This document shows positions 1-7,815 of a stretch of DNA of 41,937 nt, piece by piece. Both the position numbers and the translations under genes were made by a program. Source of the DNA: an uncultured Oligoflexia bacterium (GTDB lineage: Bacteria > Bdellovibrionota > Bacteriovoracia > Bacteriovoracales > Bacteriovoracaceae). The stretch lies in NCBI GenBank assembly GCA_950061135.1, contig CATLVU010000008.1, forward strand, positions 1 through 41,937, written 5' to 3'. Position 1 is the stretch's first letter, and the number at the start of each line of letters is the position of its first letter. The notes beneath the pieces were generated by a model. It was not told the origin of the DNA. It was given only the letters and a program-made list of their open reading frames with translations, and ran no database searches.

Positions 1-1022
1 AAAATATTCTCTTTTTGCTCTTCTCTAAAAGCATTTCTTGCATCTATTGTTTCAAGCTTTTTAAGAACACCTTTGTATCCTTGTCTTTTATCTATATTTT
101 TAACACCTTCCCAAACTTCCTCTTCAGCTTTTTTTTGAAGTTCCCAATTTATGGTTGTAGTAACTTTATACCCATTTGATATAAAATCTTCTTTCCCAAA
201 GTGACTTATTAGTCTTTGTCTAATCCAGTCAGTAAAATACCCTGCTTTTACTTCACTAAATGTTCTTTTAACAATTTTTATTTTTTCAATAACTGCTAAG
301 TTGTATTCTTCCTGTGAAATTTTTTGAGTAGCGAGCAATCGATTTAACACATAAGATTGTCTCTTTTTTGCATATTCTGGATTGATATACGGAGAATACT
401 TTCCTGGAGCAACTAACAGCCCTGCAATTAGAGCAACTTCGGCAATTGTGGCCTCACTCAATTCTTTATCAAAATAACCTTTAAAAGCAGCTTTAATCCC
501 GTAATAGCCCCCCCCTAGGTAAACTTGATTTAAATATAAAAACAAAATTTCTTCTTTTGAAAACTTTTTCTCTATTTGGTGGGCCAAAATTAAATCTTTA
601 ATCTTACGAGTGTATGTTCTCTCACTTGTTAAAAGTAATGACTTGGCCACTTGCTGAGTAATTGTTGATGCACCTTGAACTACCCTTCCCGCTTTAATAT
701 TTTTCAGCATCGCACGAGCAATACCTATATAATCGATCCCAGAGTGATGAAAAAAATTATCATCCTCTGCGGCCAAAAAAGAATTTACAATCAAGGGAGG
801 AATTTCTGAATACTGAGCAATCTCTCTCGTTTCTTTACCTATCTCTAGTAAAAGTTCACCATCCTTTGAATAAATCTGACTGGGAATAGGTGGGTTATAA
901 TCAGAGAGCGAATTAATTTGTGGCAAATCGAAGCTAATGATAACAACTATTGCAAGTACCCCAAGGGCTCCTAATATTGAAAAACCTAAACAAACCCCAG
1001 CTAAACGTATTAATAACTTCAA
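1..1022 (-). CDS. mrcA: Class A penicillin-binding protein (PBP1A type), N-terminal part, runs off the left edge
   Basis: Bifunctional peptidoglycan synthase: a GT51 glycosyltransferase polymerises lipid II, and a transpeptidase domain (outside the window) would crosslink. About 340 codons are visible. Residues 5-30 are one membrane anchor. The GT51 signature EDDNFFHHSG lies at 86-95 with catalytic Glu86, followed by QGASTITQQ near 116-124 and FLYLNQVYLGGGYYGIKAA near 161-179. The start is taken as TTG at 1022 because AAAGGA sits five bases upstream and the next residues (MKLLIRLAGV) form a typical short cytoplasmic tail. The gene faces left, with the lipoprotein gene upstream of it on the same strand. 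The family call is firm; the 3' end is missing. Confidence 0.93.
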   Translation of the reverse strand, partial: MKLLIRLAGVCLGFSILGALGVLAIVVIISFDLPQINSLSDYNPPIPSQIYSKDGELLLEIGKETREIAQYSEIPPLIVNSFLAAEDDNFFHHSGIDYIGIARAMLKNIKAGRVVQGASTITQQVAKSLLLTSERTYTRKIKDLILAHQIEKKFSKEEILFLYLNQVYLGGGYYGIKAAFKGYFDKELSEATIAEVALIAGLLVAPGKYSPYINPEYAKKRQSYVLNRLLATQKISQEEYNLAVIEKIKIVKRTFSEVKAGYFTDWIRQRLISHFGKEDFISNGYKVTTTINWELQKKAEEEVWEGVKNIDKRQGYKGVLKKLETIDARNAFREEQKENI

Positions 1023-1067
1023 TTGTATCCTTTGATCTTTGAATGTTTTATTATACTCAAAAAAAAA

Positions 1068-1931
1068 TCAGTTTCTAGAATTTTTACTTTTAGATTCAAT
1101 ATCTAAAAGCAAGTCAGACTTTTTGATTATGGTATTTAAATAACCTCTAATTACTAAACTTCCATTATCAAGTTCAGCATTATTCTCAATTACTACAACT
1201 GTTCTATCTTGACGCTGTAAATCCATTGAGCCAATTTGTGAATAGACACCCCAAATGAAACCATCACTTTTTAGGAAGGCCAGTGTTTTAGGAAAAGCAC
1301 TAATATACAAAACCTTATTACTCTGCTCATACTCGGCATAATAATAACTATAATCTTTAGGTGTAGATAACCAATTGTTCTTATTCAACTTTACCGCCTT
1401 TAATAAAGACTTTTGAAGAGACTCCTCATTATTGAGAACAATTAAATTTTGCTTTAATATTGGAATATCTAAGGACATTTTCCCTATCGAGCTTTTGAGT
1501 CCTGAAAAGTGTGCTCCTATATAATCTTCAACTATTTCAAACCATGATTCAGAATATAAAGGATATTCTTCTAGTTTTTTAATAAGTTTGTATAACTTCC
1601 AATAGGCTTCTTTCGTATTTCGATATTTTAAATATGTTGCAGCGACAACTGATGTAAAACCTGCGGTTGTGATCTTATCAACTTTTATACCTTCATTTTT
1701 CAGCTCTTCAAAAACCTTGAGATAATTAATCGAGTGATAAGCAACAGGAGTTAAAAAAATGACAACTCCCTTTTCTTCCTTATTTTGAATAGTCTTTAAA
1801 GTTTCAACATTTTTTTCTATTTGGATACTTTGGTCATAATTTTCACTGATATCAACAGTCATGGTCTCTGTTTTCTTTTTCTCGCCAAAAGAGCCACAGG
1901 AAATTAGAAAAAGAAGAACTAAAAATCTCAT
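1068..1931 (-). CDS. Patatin-like lipoprotein lacking the catalytic serine
   Basis: A 287-residue predicted lipoprotein: a short hydrophobic signal ends in the lipobox LISC with Cys12. Residues 55-105 follow the start of a patatin fold: a beta strand, a region resembling a GvLkvLeeeGI helix (YLKVFEELKNEGIKVDKI), then the nucleophile elbow. Where patatins have GxSxG, this protein has TAGFT (residues 89-93), so the serine position is occupied by glycine. A DG pair at 223-224 could be the remaining Asp of the dyad. By inference it is a catalytically dead patatin relative, perhaps binding lipid or a partner at the outer membrane. Its ATG overlaps the xseB stop codon (ATGA), so the two are probably translationally coupled. 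The fold assignment is by eye and only moderately sure. Confidence 0.6.
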   Translation of the reverse strand: MRFLVLLFLISCGSFGEKKKTETMTVDISENYDQSIQIEKNVETLKTIQNKEEKGVVIFLTPVAYHSINYLKVFEELKNEGIKVDKITTAGFTSVVAATYLKYRNTKEAYWKLYKLIKKLEEYPLYSESWFEIVEDYIGAHFSGLKSSIGKMSLDIPILKQNLIVLNNEESLQKSLLKAVKLNKNNWLSTPKDYSYYYAEYEQSNKVLYISAFPKTLAFLKSDGFIWGVYSQIGSMDLQRQDRTVVVIENNAELDNGSLVIRGYLNTIIKKSDLLLDIESKSKNSRN

Positions 1932-2149
1932 CCTTTATATTCTTCTTCTTTAAGCGATTCTGTTAATACGGAAATTTTTTTCTCTGCAGACTGAAGTTTA
2001 GTTTTACAATTTTTGTAAAGCTTTATTCCCTTTTCGAACTCTTTTAAACTGTCGTCTAAATTAAGCTTTCCTTCTTCGAGTTTTTGAACAATTTGCTCAA
2101 GCTCCTCTAGGTTTTCCTCAAAATTCTCTTCTTTTTTACTTTTTGCCAC
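1928..2149 (-). CDS. xseB: Exodeoxyribonuclease VII small subunit
   Basis: XseB is the small helical subunit of exonuclease VII, which degrades single-stranded DNA together with XseA (not in this window). The 73-residue protein has the family pattern: FEENLEELEQIVQKLEEGKLNLDDSLKEFEKGIKLYKNC, followed by a short helix ending in LTESL. The length is normal for the family. The start is GTG at 2149, with AAGGAG six bases upstream. It is the first gene of a short leftward unit with the patatin-like lipoprotein, and it is divergent from the flagellar operon. Confidence 0.9.
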   Translation of the reverse strand: MAKSKKEENFEENLEELEQIVQKLEEGKLNLDDSLKEFEKGIKLYKNCKTKLQSAEKKISVLTESLKEEEYKG

Positions 2150-2325
2150 GATTTTCTCCTTAATCGGGAAAATTCTACCCTAAACGATGTCATTTTTTTA
2201 GCGCTTATTTTACAAATATTTCCTTTTTTAAACTAGTTAGCTAACGGTCAAATTTTCCCCTGATATTTCTTTCCCCTCAAAATTGCTACACTAAAACTTG
2301 TAATTCTTAGAAATGAGAATTAATT

Positions 2326-3135
2326 ATGCCAGGAGGGCTTTTGAAAAATATCTGGGTACCACTTAGCGGACAAATCGCTCAACAACGTAAAGTTGAAACT
2401 ATTGCTAATAATATAGCAAATGCTAATACTACCGGTTTTAAAAAAGATGATGTTACGTTCAAAGAACATTTAACTGCTTTATCAGGCAAGAACAATGATA
2501 TAAACCTACCTCGTAATGAATGGACTCCTGATGATTTTTACCACACTGATGGTGCAGAAAATGCATTTGTAAAGGTAACTGGATCATACACTGACTTCTC
2601 ACAAGGAAACCTTAATCCTACAGGTAGACCATTCGATTTTGCATTACACGGAAAAGGTTTTTTCGAAGTTTTGACACCCCAAGGAGTACGCTATACCCGT
2701 AATGGGAATTTTAATCTTTCTAAAGAAGGTCATATGGTTACAACTAATGGCCATAAACTCCTCAGCTCTGGAGATGGTGATCCTCAGTCTCGGATAATTG
2801 CGATCGATCCCAAATTTAAAATATCTGTATCCAAAGAAGGTGAAATATTTAATCAAAATGGGAATATTGGAAATCTTAAACTCGTTGAGTTTAAAGACCC
2901 TCATTCATTAAGAAAACATGGTGATGGCCTATTTCGAAATGATCACCAAGACAATTATAAAGAAAAAATTTCAACGACTGTAAATCAAGGCTTTTTAGAA
3001 GGCTCTAATGTTAATGCCATTCATGAAATGTCTGAGTTAATTAGAGCACATCGCCACTTTGATAATATACAAAAAGCAATAAACACATATGACAATATGG
3101 CGGGAAGGGCCATGAATGATATTAGCAAGTTTTAA
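2326..3135 (+). CDS. flgF: Flagellar proximal rod protein FlgF (FlgG-type paralogue)
   Basis: Rod component of the flagellar basal body, exported by the flagellar type III system. The 269-residue protein has the N-terminal rod motif ANNIANANTTGFKK (residues 27-40), the central DFALHGKGFFEV segment with a following RYTRNGNF turn, and the C-terminal pattern QGFLEGSNVNAIHEMSELI typical of FlgE/F/G proteins. It is followed 11 bases later by flgG, which shares the same end motifs, so FlgF is the natural assignment; being a second FlgG-like rod protein is the alternative. The start ATGCCAGGAGGG is preceded by AGAAATGAGAATTAATT, a weak ribosome site. It opens the flagellar block. Confidence 0.88.
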   Translation: MPGGLLKNIWVPLSGQIAQQRKVETIANNIANANTTGFKKDDVTFKEHLTALSGKNNDINLPRNEWTPDDFYHTDGAENAFVKVTGSYTDFSQGNLNPTGRPFDFALHGKGFFEVLTPQGVRYTRNGNFNLSKEGHMVTTNGHKLLSSGDGDPQSRIIAIDPKFKISVSKEGEIFNQNGNIGNLKLVEFKDPHSLRKHGDGLFRNDHQDNYKEKISTTVNQGFLEGSNVNAIHEMSELIRAHRHFDNIQKAINTYDNMAGRAMNDISKF

Positions 3136-3146
3136 TTGGAGAAATT

Positions 3147-3929
3147 ATGATAAGAGCTCTTAATACTGCCGCTACAGGGATGTCAGCTCAAGAAGAACAA
3201 GTTAACGCTATTTCAAATAACTTAGCAAATGCTAATACTAATGGATATAAATCTCAAAGAACAGAGTTCGAAGACTTGCTCTATGAGACAGTCAAAGAAG
3301 CAGGAGCTCGATCTTCTGCCAACTCTGAATACACAGTTGGTCACCAAGTTGGCTCGGGAACAAAAGTAGCCGCGACGAAAAGAAATCAACAAATTGGAAG
3401 TCCGAAAATAACAAATAATCCTTATGATTTAATGATTATGGGAGATGGCTATTTTGGAGTACAAGCTGGTAATGAATTATTGTATACACGGGATGGCGCC
3501 TTTACTGTAGATGCTCAAGGTGTTGTTAAAACAAGAACTGGTCACGCGCTCGTTCCAAATATCACAGTTCCTCCGAACACTGCAAAACTTAATATATCAG
3601 GAGAAGGTAAAGTTGAGGCCTTTATTGTGGGACAAACGGAACCTATGGAATTAGGTCAAATTCCTGTCTTCACTTTTGTAAATCCAGCAGGCCTTTCTGA
3701 ACTTGGTGGAAACCTTGCAAGACAAACTAAAGCTAGTGGTGAAGCTATCGAGCAAATTGCGGGAACAGACAATGCAGGTACTATTCAACAAGGAACGATA
3801 GAATCTTCTAACGTCAATGTTATGAATGAGATGACAAATTTAATTAAAGCTCAAAGAGCATATGAGATGAACTCTAAAGTGATGGGTGTTGCTGATCAAA
3901 TGCTTCAAACTGTTAACAATATAAGATAA
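3147..3929 (+). CDS. flgG: Flagellar distal rod protein FlgG
   Basis: Distal rod protein linking the basal body to the hook. At 260 residues it matches the usual FlgG length. It begins MIRALNTAATGMSAQEEQVN and carries ISNNLANANTNGYKSQRTEFEDLLYE, the DLMIMGDGYFGVQ core, TRDGAFTVDAQG, and the C-terminal QGTIESSNVNVMNEMTNLI motif, with RAYEMNSKVM near the end. A GGAG ribosome site lies just ahead of the ATG. Only two bases separate its stop from flgA, so the genes are co-transcribed. Confidence 0.95.
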   Translation: MIRALNTAATGMSAQEEQVNAISNNLANANTNGYKSQRTEFEDLLYETVKEAGARSSANSEYTVGHQVGSGTKVAATKRNQQIGSPKITNNPYDLMIMGDGYFGVQAGNELLYTRDGAFTVDAQGVVKTRTGHALVPNITVPPNTAKLNISGEGKVEAFIVGQTEPMELGQIPVFTFVNPAGLSELGGNLARQTKASGEAIEQIAGTDNAGTIQQGTIESSNVNVMNEMTNLIKAQRAYEMNSKVMGVADQMLQTVNNIR

Positions 3930-3931
3930 TT

Positions 3932-4792
3932 ATGAAAAAGATTTTAGCTATTTATTTTCTATTCACCTCTTACTCAGTATGGAGTTGCCAAATAGAAATC
4001 CCTGCTTTTTTAATTAAAATCAACAAAGTTCAAGATCAAAGTATTTTTACAAATAATAATTGTAGCGATGAAATCACAAACGAGTTTCTCTCTATTATTT
4101 CAACTACGAGTGGTAAAATTTCTGCAAAACATTTCCAAAACTACATACATGAAACTCTTAATAAATCCGTAGAGATAAAACCATCAGTGTTTAATGTTTT
4201 TGATGCTAAAGATTTCTTTAAGGAAAAATTAAACTTAACAAACGATACAATCATCAAGAATATTTCTTCAATTCATTCTCAATCTAGTCTAGGCCTAGAT
4301 CAGCTCAAAAATATTGAGATTCAATGTTCAAAGTGCTCAGAACTTGGAAATCAAAACATTCAAGTAAAAACTACAAAGCAAACTATATGGCTATCAGCTG
4401 AGCTTGAACGATCTCACAAAGTTTTCTTTGCCAAAAAAGACCTCGGATTAAACTTCACTAAACTTAGTACTGATCTTTTTGAAGAAAAAATCATTACAAG
4501 CTCAAAACCACAGAACTATATCAAAAGTCTCGATCATTTAAACCACTTAAAACTTTCACGGTATTTACAAAAGGGTGATTATCTAACTAGATCAAGTGTT
4601 ATACCAAAAGTATTAGTTAAAAGAGGCCAGCAAATCGCCTTCAAATACTTAAAAAATGGCATTCACCTTGAAGGTAAGGCCGTTGCGAAAGGTCAGGGAC
4701 GTTTTGGACAAAGAATCAAAATACAAAATACAAAAAGTAATAAATATATTTGGGCCGTTGTAGACGGTGAAAACTCGGTGGTTATAAAATGA
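3932..4792 (+). CDS. flgA: Flagellar basal body P-ring formation protein FlgA
   Basis: Periplasmic chaperone for P-ring (FlgI) assembly. The 286-residue protein has a signal peptide (MKKILAIYFLFTSYSVWS, then C19). Its last ~80 residues form an SAF-type domain: LSRYLQKGDYLTRSSVIPKV, followed by LVKRGQQIAFKYLKNGIHLEGKAVAKGQGRFGQRI, which is the recognisable FlgA C-terminus. The middle region is poorly conserved and contains CSKCSEL. The last codons overlap the flgH ATG by four bases. Its position between flgG and flgH is typical. Confidence 0.85.
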   Translation: MKKILAIYFLFTSYSVWSCQIEIPAFLIKINKVQDQSIFTNNNCSDEITNEFLSIISTTSGKISAKHFQNYIHETLNKSVEIKPSVFNVFDAKDFFKEKLNLTNDTIIKNISSIHSQSSLGLDQLKNIEIQCSKCSELGNQNIQVKTTKQTIWLSAELERSHKVFFAKKDLGLNFTKLSTDLFEEKIITSSKPQNYIKSLDHLNHLKLSRYLQKGDYLTRSSVIPKVLVKRGQQIAFKYLKNGIHLEGKAVAKGQGRFGQRIKIQNTKSNKYIWAVVDGENSVVIK

Positions 4793-5520
4793 AATTGGTT
4801 GTTCTACTCTTCTCTCTTACTTCATGTGCTTCTTATGTAAATAATTTACATCGCCAAATCGATAACGAACAAAGAGCGCAGTATAATCAACAATTAAGAC
4901 TACAAAGGCAAGCATCAATGGTTAGAGCGCGAAGGGCAAACCCTGCAAACCCTAATCCAGTCACTCTTTCAAATACAGCTAACACCCAGTCTACTCCAAA
5001 TTTTTTGCCTCAAAACCAGCGAAATTATCAGCCAGTAAGAAAGCGTTATAATGTTAACGATCTTAAGGATAACTCTGGCCAAGGAAGTCTTTGGTCTGGT
5101 GAAAATTCTGAAAGCTTTTTATTTGTAACGAATAATTTTAAAAAGGTTGGTGACATCGTGATTGTCGATGTAATGGAAGAACTGAAGGATCAGATTCAAG
5201 ACGAACTTAAAAGACGTTTTCCTGAACCGAAAAAAAGAAGCTCTAAAAAGAGTGAAAAGAAAGACGAAGAAGAGACAAAGGAAGATGTTGCAACGACCAC
5301 TCCCAATGACCCAGAGAAGGTTTATGATAAAATCTCAACTTCTGTTGTTGAAAGAATCAATCAAGACTACTTAGTTTTGAAAGGCCGCAAAGAAGTTTTA
5401 TTTAAAGACAATAAACATTATGTTGAAATACAAACCGTTGTTTCACAAAAAGATATAAATAAACAAGACACTGTAGTATCGCGAAAGTTACTAGAGCCTA
5501 AAATTAATGTACTGAGGTAA
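4789..5520 (+). CDS. flgH: Flagellar L-ring lipoprotein FlgH
   Basis: Outer-membrane ring protein of the flagellar bushing. The signal ends in the lipobox LTSC with Cys13. A Gln/Asn/Arg-rich low-complexity region (residues 20-90) precedes the FlgH core, GSLWSGENSESFLFVTNN followed by KKVGDIVIVDVMEELKDQI. A highly charged Lys/Glu insertion (about residues 143-170) interrupts the normal fold; this is longer and more charged than in enteric FlgH. The C-terminal part, DYLVLKGRKEVLFKDNKHYVEIQ, fits the closing beta strands. It starts inside the end of flgA and is followed one base later by flgI. Confidence 0.85.
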   Translation: MKLVVLLFSLTSCASYVNNLHRQIDNEQRAQYNQQLRLQRQASMVRARRANPANPNPVTLSNTANTQSTPNFLPQNQRNYQPVRKRYNVNDLKDNSGQGSLWSGENSESFLFVTNNFKKVGDIVIVDVMEELKDQIQDELKRRFPEPKKRSSKKSEKKDEEETKEDVATTTPNDPEKVYDKISTSVVERINQDYLVLKGRKEVLFKDNKHYVEIQTVVSQKDINKQDTVVSRKLLEPKINVLR

Positions 5521-5521
5521 T

Positions 5522-6517
5522 ATGAAAAAATTTTTCTTATGCTTATTTGTAATTTCTTCTTTCAATGTTTTTTCTGCTAATAGAATTAAAGACATTGTGA
5601 GCATCAAAGGGGTTAGAGAAAATCCTCTAATTGGCTATGGACTAGTTATAGGCCTTAAAGGTACAGGCGATGCTGGTGGAGAGATAACAAACACCTCTTT
5701 GAAAAAAATGTTTCAAACTTTGGGTCTAGACCCTGTCAGTGAAGTTAGTTCTGCCAATGTTGCTGCTGTAATTGTAACGGCAAAACTTCCTCCCTTTGGC
5801 CGTATTGGTCAAAAACTAGATGTTACAATTTCTTCAATTGGAGATGCCTCTTCTTTGGCAGGAGGAACTCTTCTTGTAACGCCTTTAAAAGGCGGTGACG
5901 GTAATATCTACGCTGTTGCTTCTGGACCTTTGTCTATCGGAGGTTTAGACAAGGGACAAAAATTTGCAACATCAGGACAAATACCAAGTGGTGCAACTGT
6001 TGAGAAAGAAGTAAATGGAGATTTTTCAAATAAGAAATCTCTTAGACTTTCATTAAACAACCCAGACTTCACAACAGCTGCCAGAGTTGTAAAAACAATT
6101 AATGAAAACCTGGGCGGGAAATTTGCTTCAGCTTCAGACTCTACAACCATAGATCTAATTATACCTCCAAACTACCAGCGTAACGTTGTTAACCTCGTTG
6201 CCATTGTAGAGAATTATAGAGTTAACCAAGATCAAGTTGCTAAGATTGTCATCAATGAAAAAACAGGAACCATTGTGGCTGGAGGAGAAGTGACAGTAAA
6301 AGAGGTTGCAATTAGTCACCAAGGATTAATGTTAAGTATTAATGATAACCAAGCAGAAGGATCAAGCGGAGCGCTCAAAATGATGAAAAAGAAAAGCACT
6401 CTAAATGAGTTGGTTAATGCACTTAATGCCATTGGTGCCTCTACAGAGGACTTGATTAGTATTTTTCAGACATTAAAGCGTAATGGGGCGCTTACCGCCG
6501 AAATAGAATTTATTTAA
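5522..6517 (+). CDS. flgI: Flagellar P-ring protein FlgI
   Basis: Periplasmic ring protein around the rod. It has 331 residues with a cleavable signal peptide (about residues 1-19). The mature start RIKDIVSIKGVRENPLIGYGLVIGLKGTGD is the family hallmark, followed by FPxFGRIGQKLDVTISSIGDASSLAGGTLL-type sequence and the C-terminal KKKSTLNELVNALNAIGASTEDLISIFQTLKRNGALTAEIEFI region. The presence of FlgA, FlgH and FlgI together shows a flagellum that crosses an outer membrane. It is the last gene before a 108-base gap, after which the flgJ-fliW part begins. Confidence 0.95.
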   Translation: MKKFFLCLFVISSFNVFSANRIKDIVSIKGVRENPLIGYGLVIGLKGTGDAGGEITNTSLKKMFQTLGLDPVSEVSSANVAAVIVTAKLPPFGRIGQKLDVTISSIGDASSLAGGTLLVTPLKGGDGNIYAVASGPLSIGGLDKGQKFATSGQIPSGATVEKEVNGDFSNKKSLRLSLNNPDFTTAARVVKTINENLGGKFASASDSTTIDLIIPPNYQRNVVNLVAIVENYRVNQDQVAKIVINEKTGTIVAGGEVTVKEVAISHQGLMLSINDNQAEGSSGALKMMKKKSTLNELVNALNAIGASTEDLISIFQTLKRNGALTAEIEFI

Positions 6518-6569
6518 CGGCAAGAATTTCCCATAAATAATTTCATGCTAGATATTAGCTCAGGATTAA

Positions 6570-6578
6570 TGCTATACT
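6570..6578 (+). promoter_or_regulatory. Possible extended -10 promoter ahead of flgJ
   Basis: TGC followed by TATACT, in the only sizeable gap of the flagellar block, resembles an extended -10 element of a housekeeping-type promoter. No good -35 hexamer is seen 17 bases upstream (AGATAT there). It could give the second half of the block (flgJ to fliW) its own transcription start. Weakly supported. Confidence 0.35.
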
Positions 6579-6625
6579 AGCAATAGATCTTTTCATGAGG
6601 AAAAGATTAAATATTCAGGAAGGAT

Positions 6626-6979
6626 ATGACTAGAATTTCTCAACCATTAAATATTCAACCTATTTCCCGTAGACAACATGTTCCCAAGGAATATCTTGAA
6701 GTTGCTGAAGGCATGGAAACTCAATTTGCACAGCACCTTCTAACAGAAATGAGAAAGACTGTGGACAAAAACTCTCCATCAAGCTCTGCTCAAAAAATAT
6801 ATGAATCTATGCAAGATTTAGAAAGGGCCAAGATCATAGCAAAGTCTGATCACGGTCTTGGTGTTAAGGACCTTGTCCTTGACCAGATATATCCTGCCCA
6901 TCGAGGACAGGCGTACTTAAACAATGATACTTTTAGACCAGAAAGTATTTCTTCCACAACAGGAGAAGGAAATGAATAA
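6626..6979 (+). CDS. flgJ: FlgJ-type rod-capping protein, rod-binding domain only
   Basis: A 117-residue protein matching only the N-terminal rod-binding domain of FlgJ: EVAEGMETQFAQHLLTEMRKTVDK, then AQKIYESMQDLERAKIIAKSDHGLGVKDLVLDQI. The peptidoglycan-hydrolase domain found in enteric FlgJ is absent; no fused muramidase follows. Single-domain FlgJ occurs in alpha-, delta- and epsilon-type proteobacteria, where a separate enzyme opens the wall for the rod. GGAAGGAT six bases before the ATG is a good ribosome site. The end overlaps flgM by eight bases. Confidence 0.85.
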   Translation: MTRISQPLNIQPISRRQHVPKEYLEVAEGMETQFAQHLLTEMRKTVDKNSPSSSAQKIYESMQDLERAKIIAKSDHGLGVKDLVLDQIYPAHRGQAYLNNDTFRPESISSTTGEGNE

Positions 6980-7295
6980 TATAGATACACGCTCACCTTT
7001 TTTTCCAAATTCAAAAACAGCGCAAGATCAACTACAGAAATTAAAACATGCACAAGCTTTACAACGTAATACTGAAGCTCGCTCTCAAGAGTTACAACAA
7101 ACGACTAAGAATGATGCCAAGGTTAATATTTCAGACAAGATTAAAGATTTCTCGAGAATCAAAAGAGCTGTCGATATGTCTGCTCCAGTTGATAACACTG
7201 ATAAAATTGCACAATTAAAGGCCCAGATCAAAGCTGGAACCTATGAGCCTGACTACGATGCAATTGCTGACAAAATGCTCTCGACAGAATTTTAA
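6972..7295 (+). CDS. flgM: Anti-sigma-28 factor FlgM
   Basis: FlgM holds the flagellar sigma factor FliA inactive until the hook is finished. The 107-residue protein has the C-terminal FlgM pattern: AKVNISDKIKDFSRIKRAVD, then APVDNTDKIAQLKAQIKAGTYEPDYDAIADKMLS. The ATG at 6972 is chosen over the in-frame start 48 bases upstream because AGGAGAAGGA directly precedes it; this ribosome site lies within the last codons of flgJ. Location just before the FlgN-like gene and flgK is classic. No FliA gene is in the window. Confidence 0.85.
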   Translation: MNNIDTRSPFFPNSKTAQDQLQKLKHAQALQRNTEARSQELQQTTKNDAKVNISDKIKDFSRIKRAVDMSAPVDNTDKIAQLKAQIKAGTYEPDYDAIADKMLSTEF

Positions 7296-7304
7296 AGGGA
7301 AAAA

Positions 7305-7805
7305 ATGAGTATCGATCAAAGAAATGAATTAAAAATAAACTTAGAGCTAAATGCGCTCTATGATATTTGGCAGGAGTTTTGTGAACAACATACATCGCTT
7401 TATGAATTGACGTGCGATGAGTACATAAAGCTTCTTGCCAGTGAAATTGATGACCTTGAAGAACTAATGCAGCAAAAGAACTCTGTTCTCTCTAATATTA
7501 ATGAGCTTGATAAGCAAAGAAGAGATGTAATTAAAAACATTTGTCACTTATTGGGGGAGCAACAAGAGCCTCAAAAAATAAAGGATTTTATATTAGTTCT
7601 AAATAAGTATGAAAAAAATGATATTGCGATTGGATTAGAAAAAATGAATCTTCTACTGATTGGTATTATTCAAAAAATTCAAGAGCAAAATAAGAAGAAC
7701 CAAATATTTTTAAATAAAGCAATTCTCTCTCTAAAGGAATTACGAAGTAGTTTCAATGGCGAGAAAAACTATGACACTTATGGTGCCAATGGTCTTGTGA
7801 AATAA
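7305..7805 (+). CDS. flgN: FlgN-like flagellar chaperone
   Basis: A 166-residue, almost entirely helical and charged protein with heptad-like segments (around residues 40-80 and 110-150), no signal and no membrane segment. Sequence conservation of FlgN is low, so the call rests mainly on position between flgM and flgK/flgL, and on size and helical character. FlgN delivers FlgK and FlgL to the export gate. The ATG has AAGGGA upstream. Its stop codon TAA (7803-7805) is part of AAGGAG, the ribosome site of the next gene. Confidence 0.7.
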   Translation: MSIDQRNELKINLELNALYDIWQEFCEQHTSLYELTCDEYIKLLASEIDDLEELMQQKNSVLSNINELDKQRRDVIKNICHLLGEQQEPQKIKDFILVLNKYEKNDIAIGLEKMNLLLIGIIQKIQEQNKKNQIFLNKAILSLKELRSSFNGEKNYDTYGANGLVK

Positions 7806-7815
7806 GGAGTAATGT

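Noticed and set aside
2160-2325. Sigma-28 or sigma-54 promoter ahead of flgF
   Set aside because: The gap was read for TAAA-N15-GCCGATAA and GG-N10-GC type patterns; neither is present in convincing form, and only a weak TGCTACACT -10-like element is seen.
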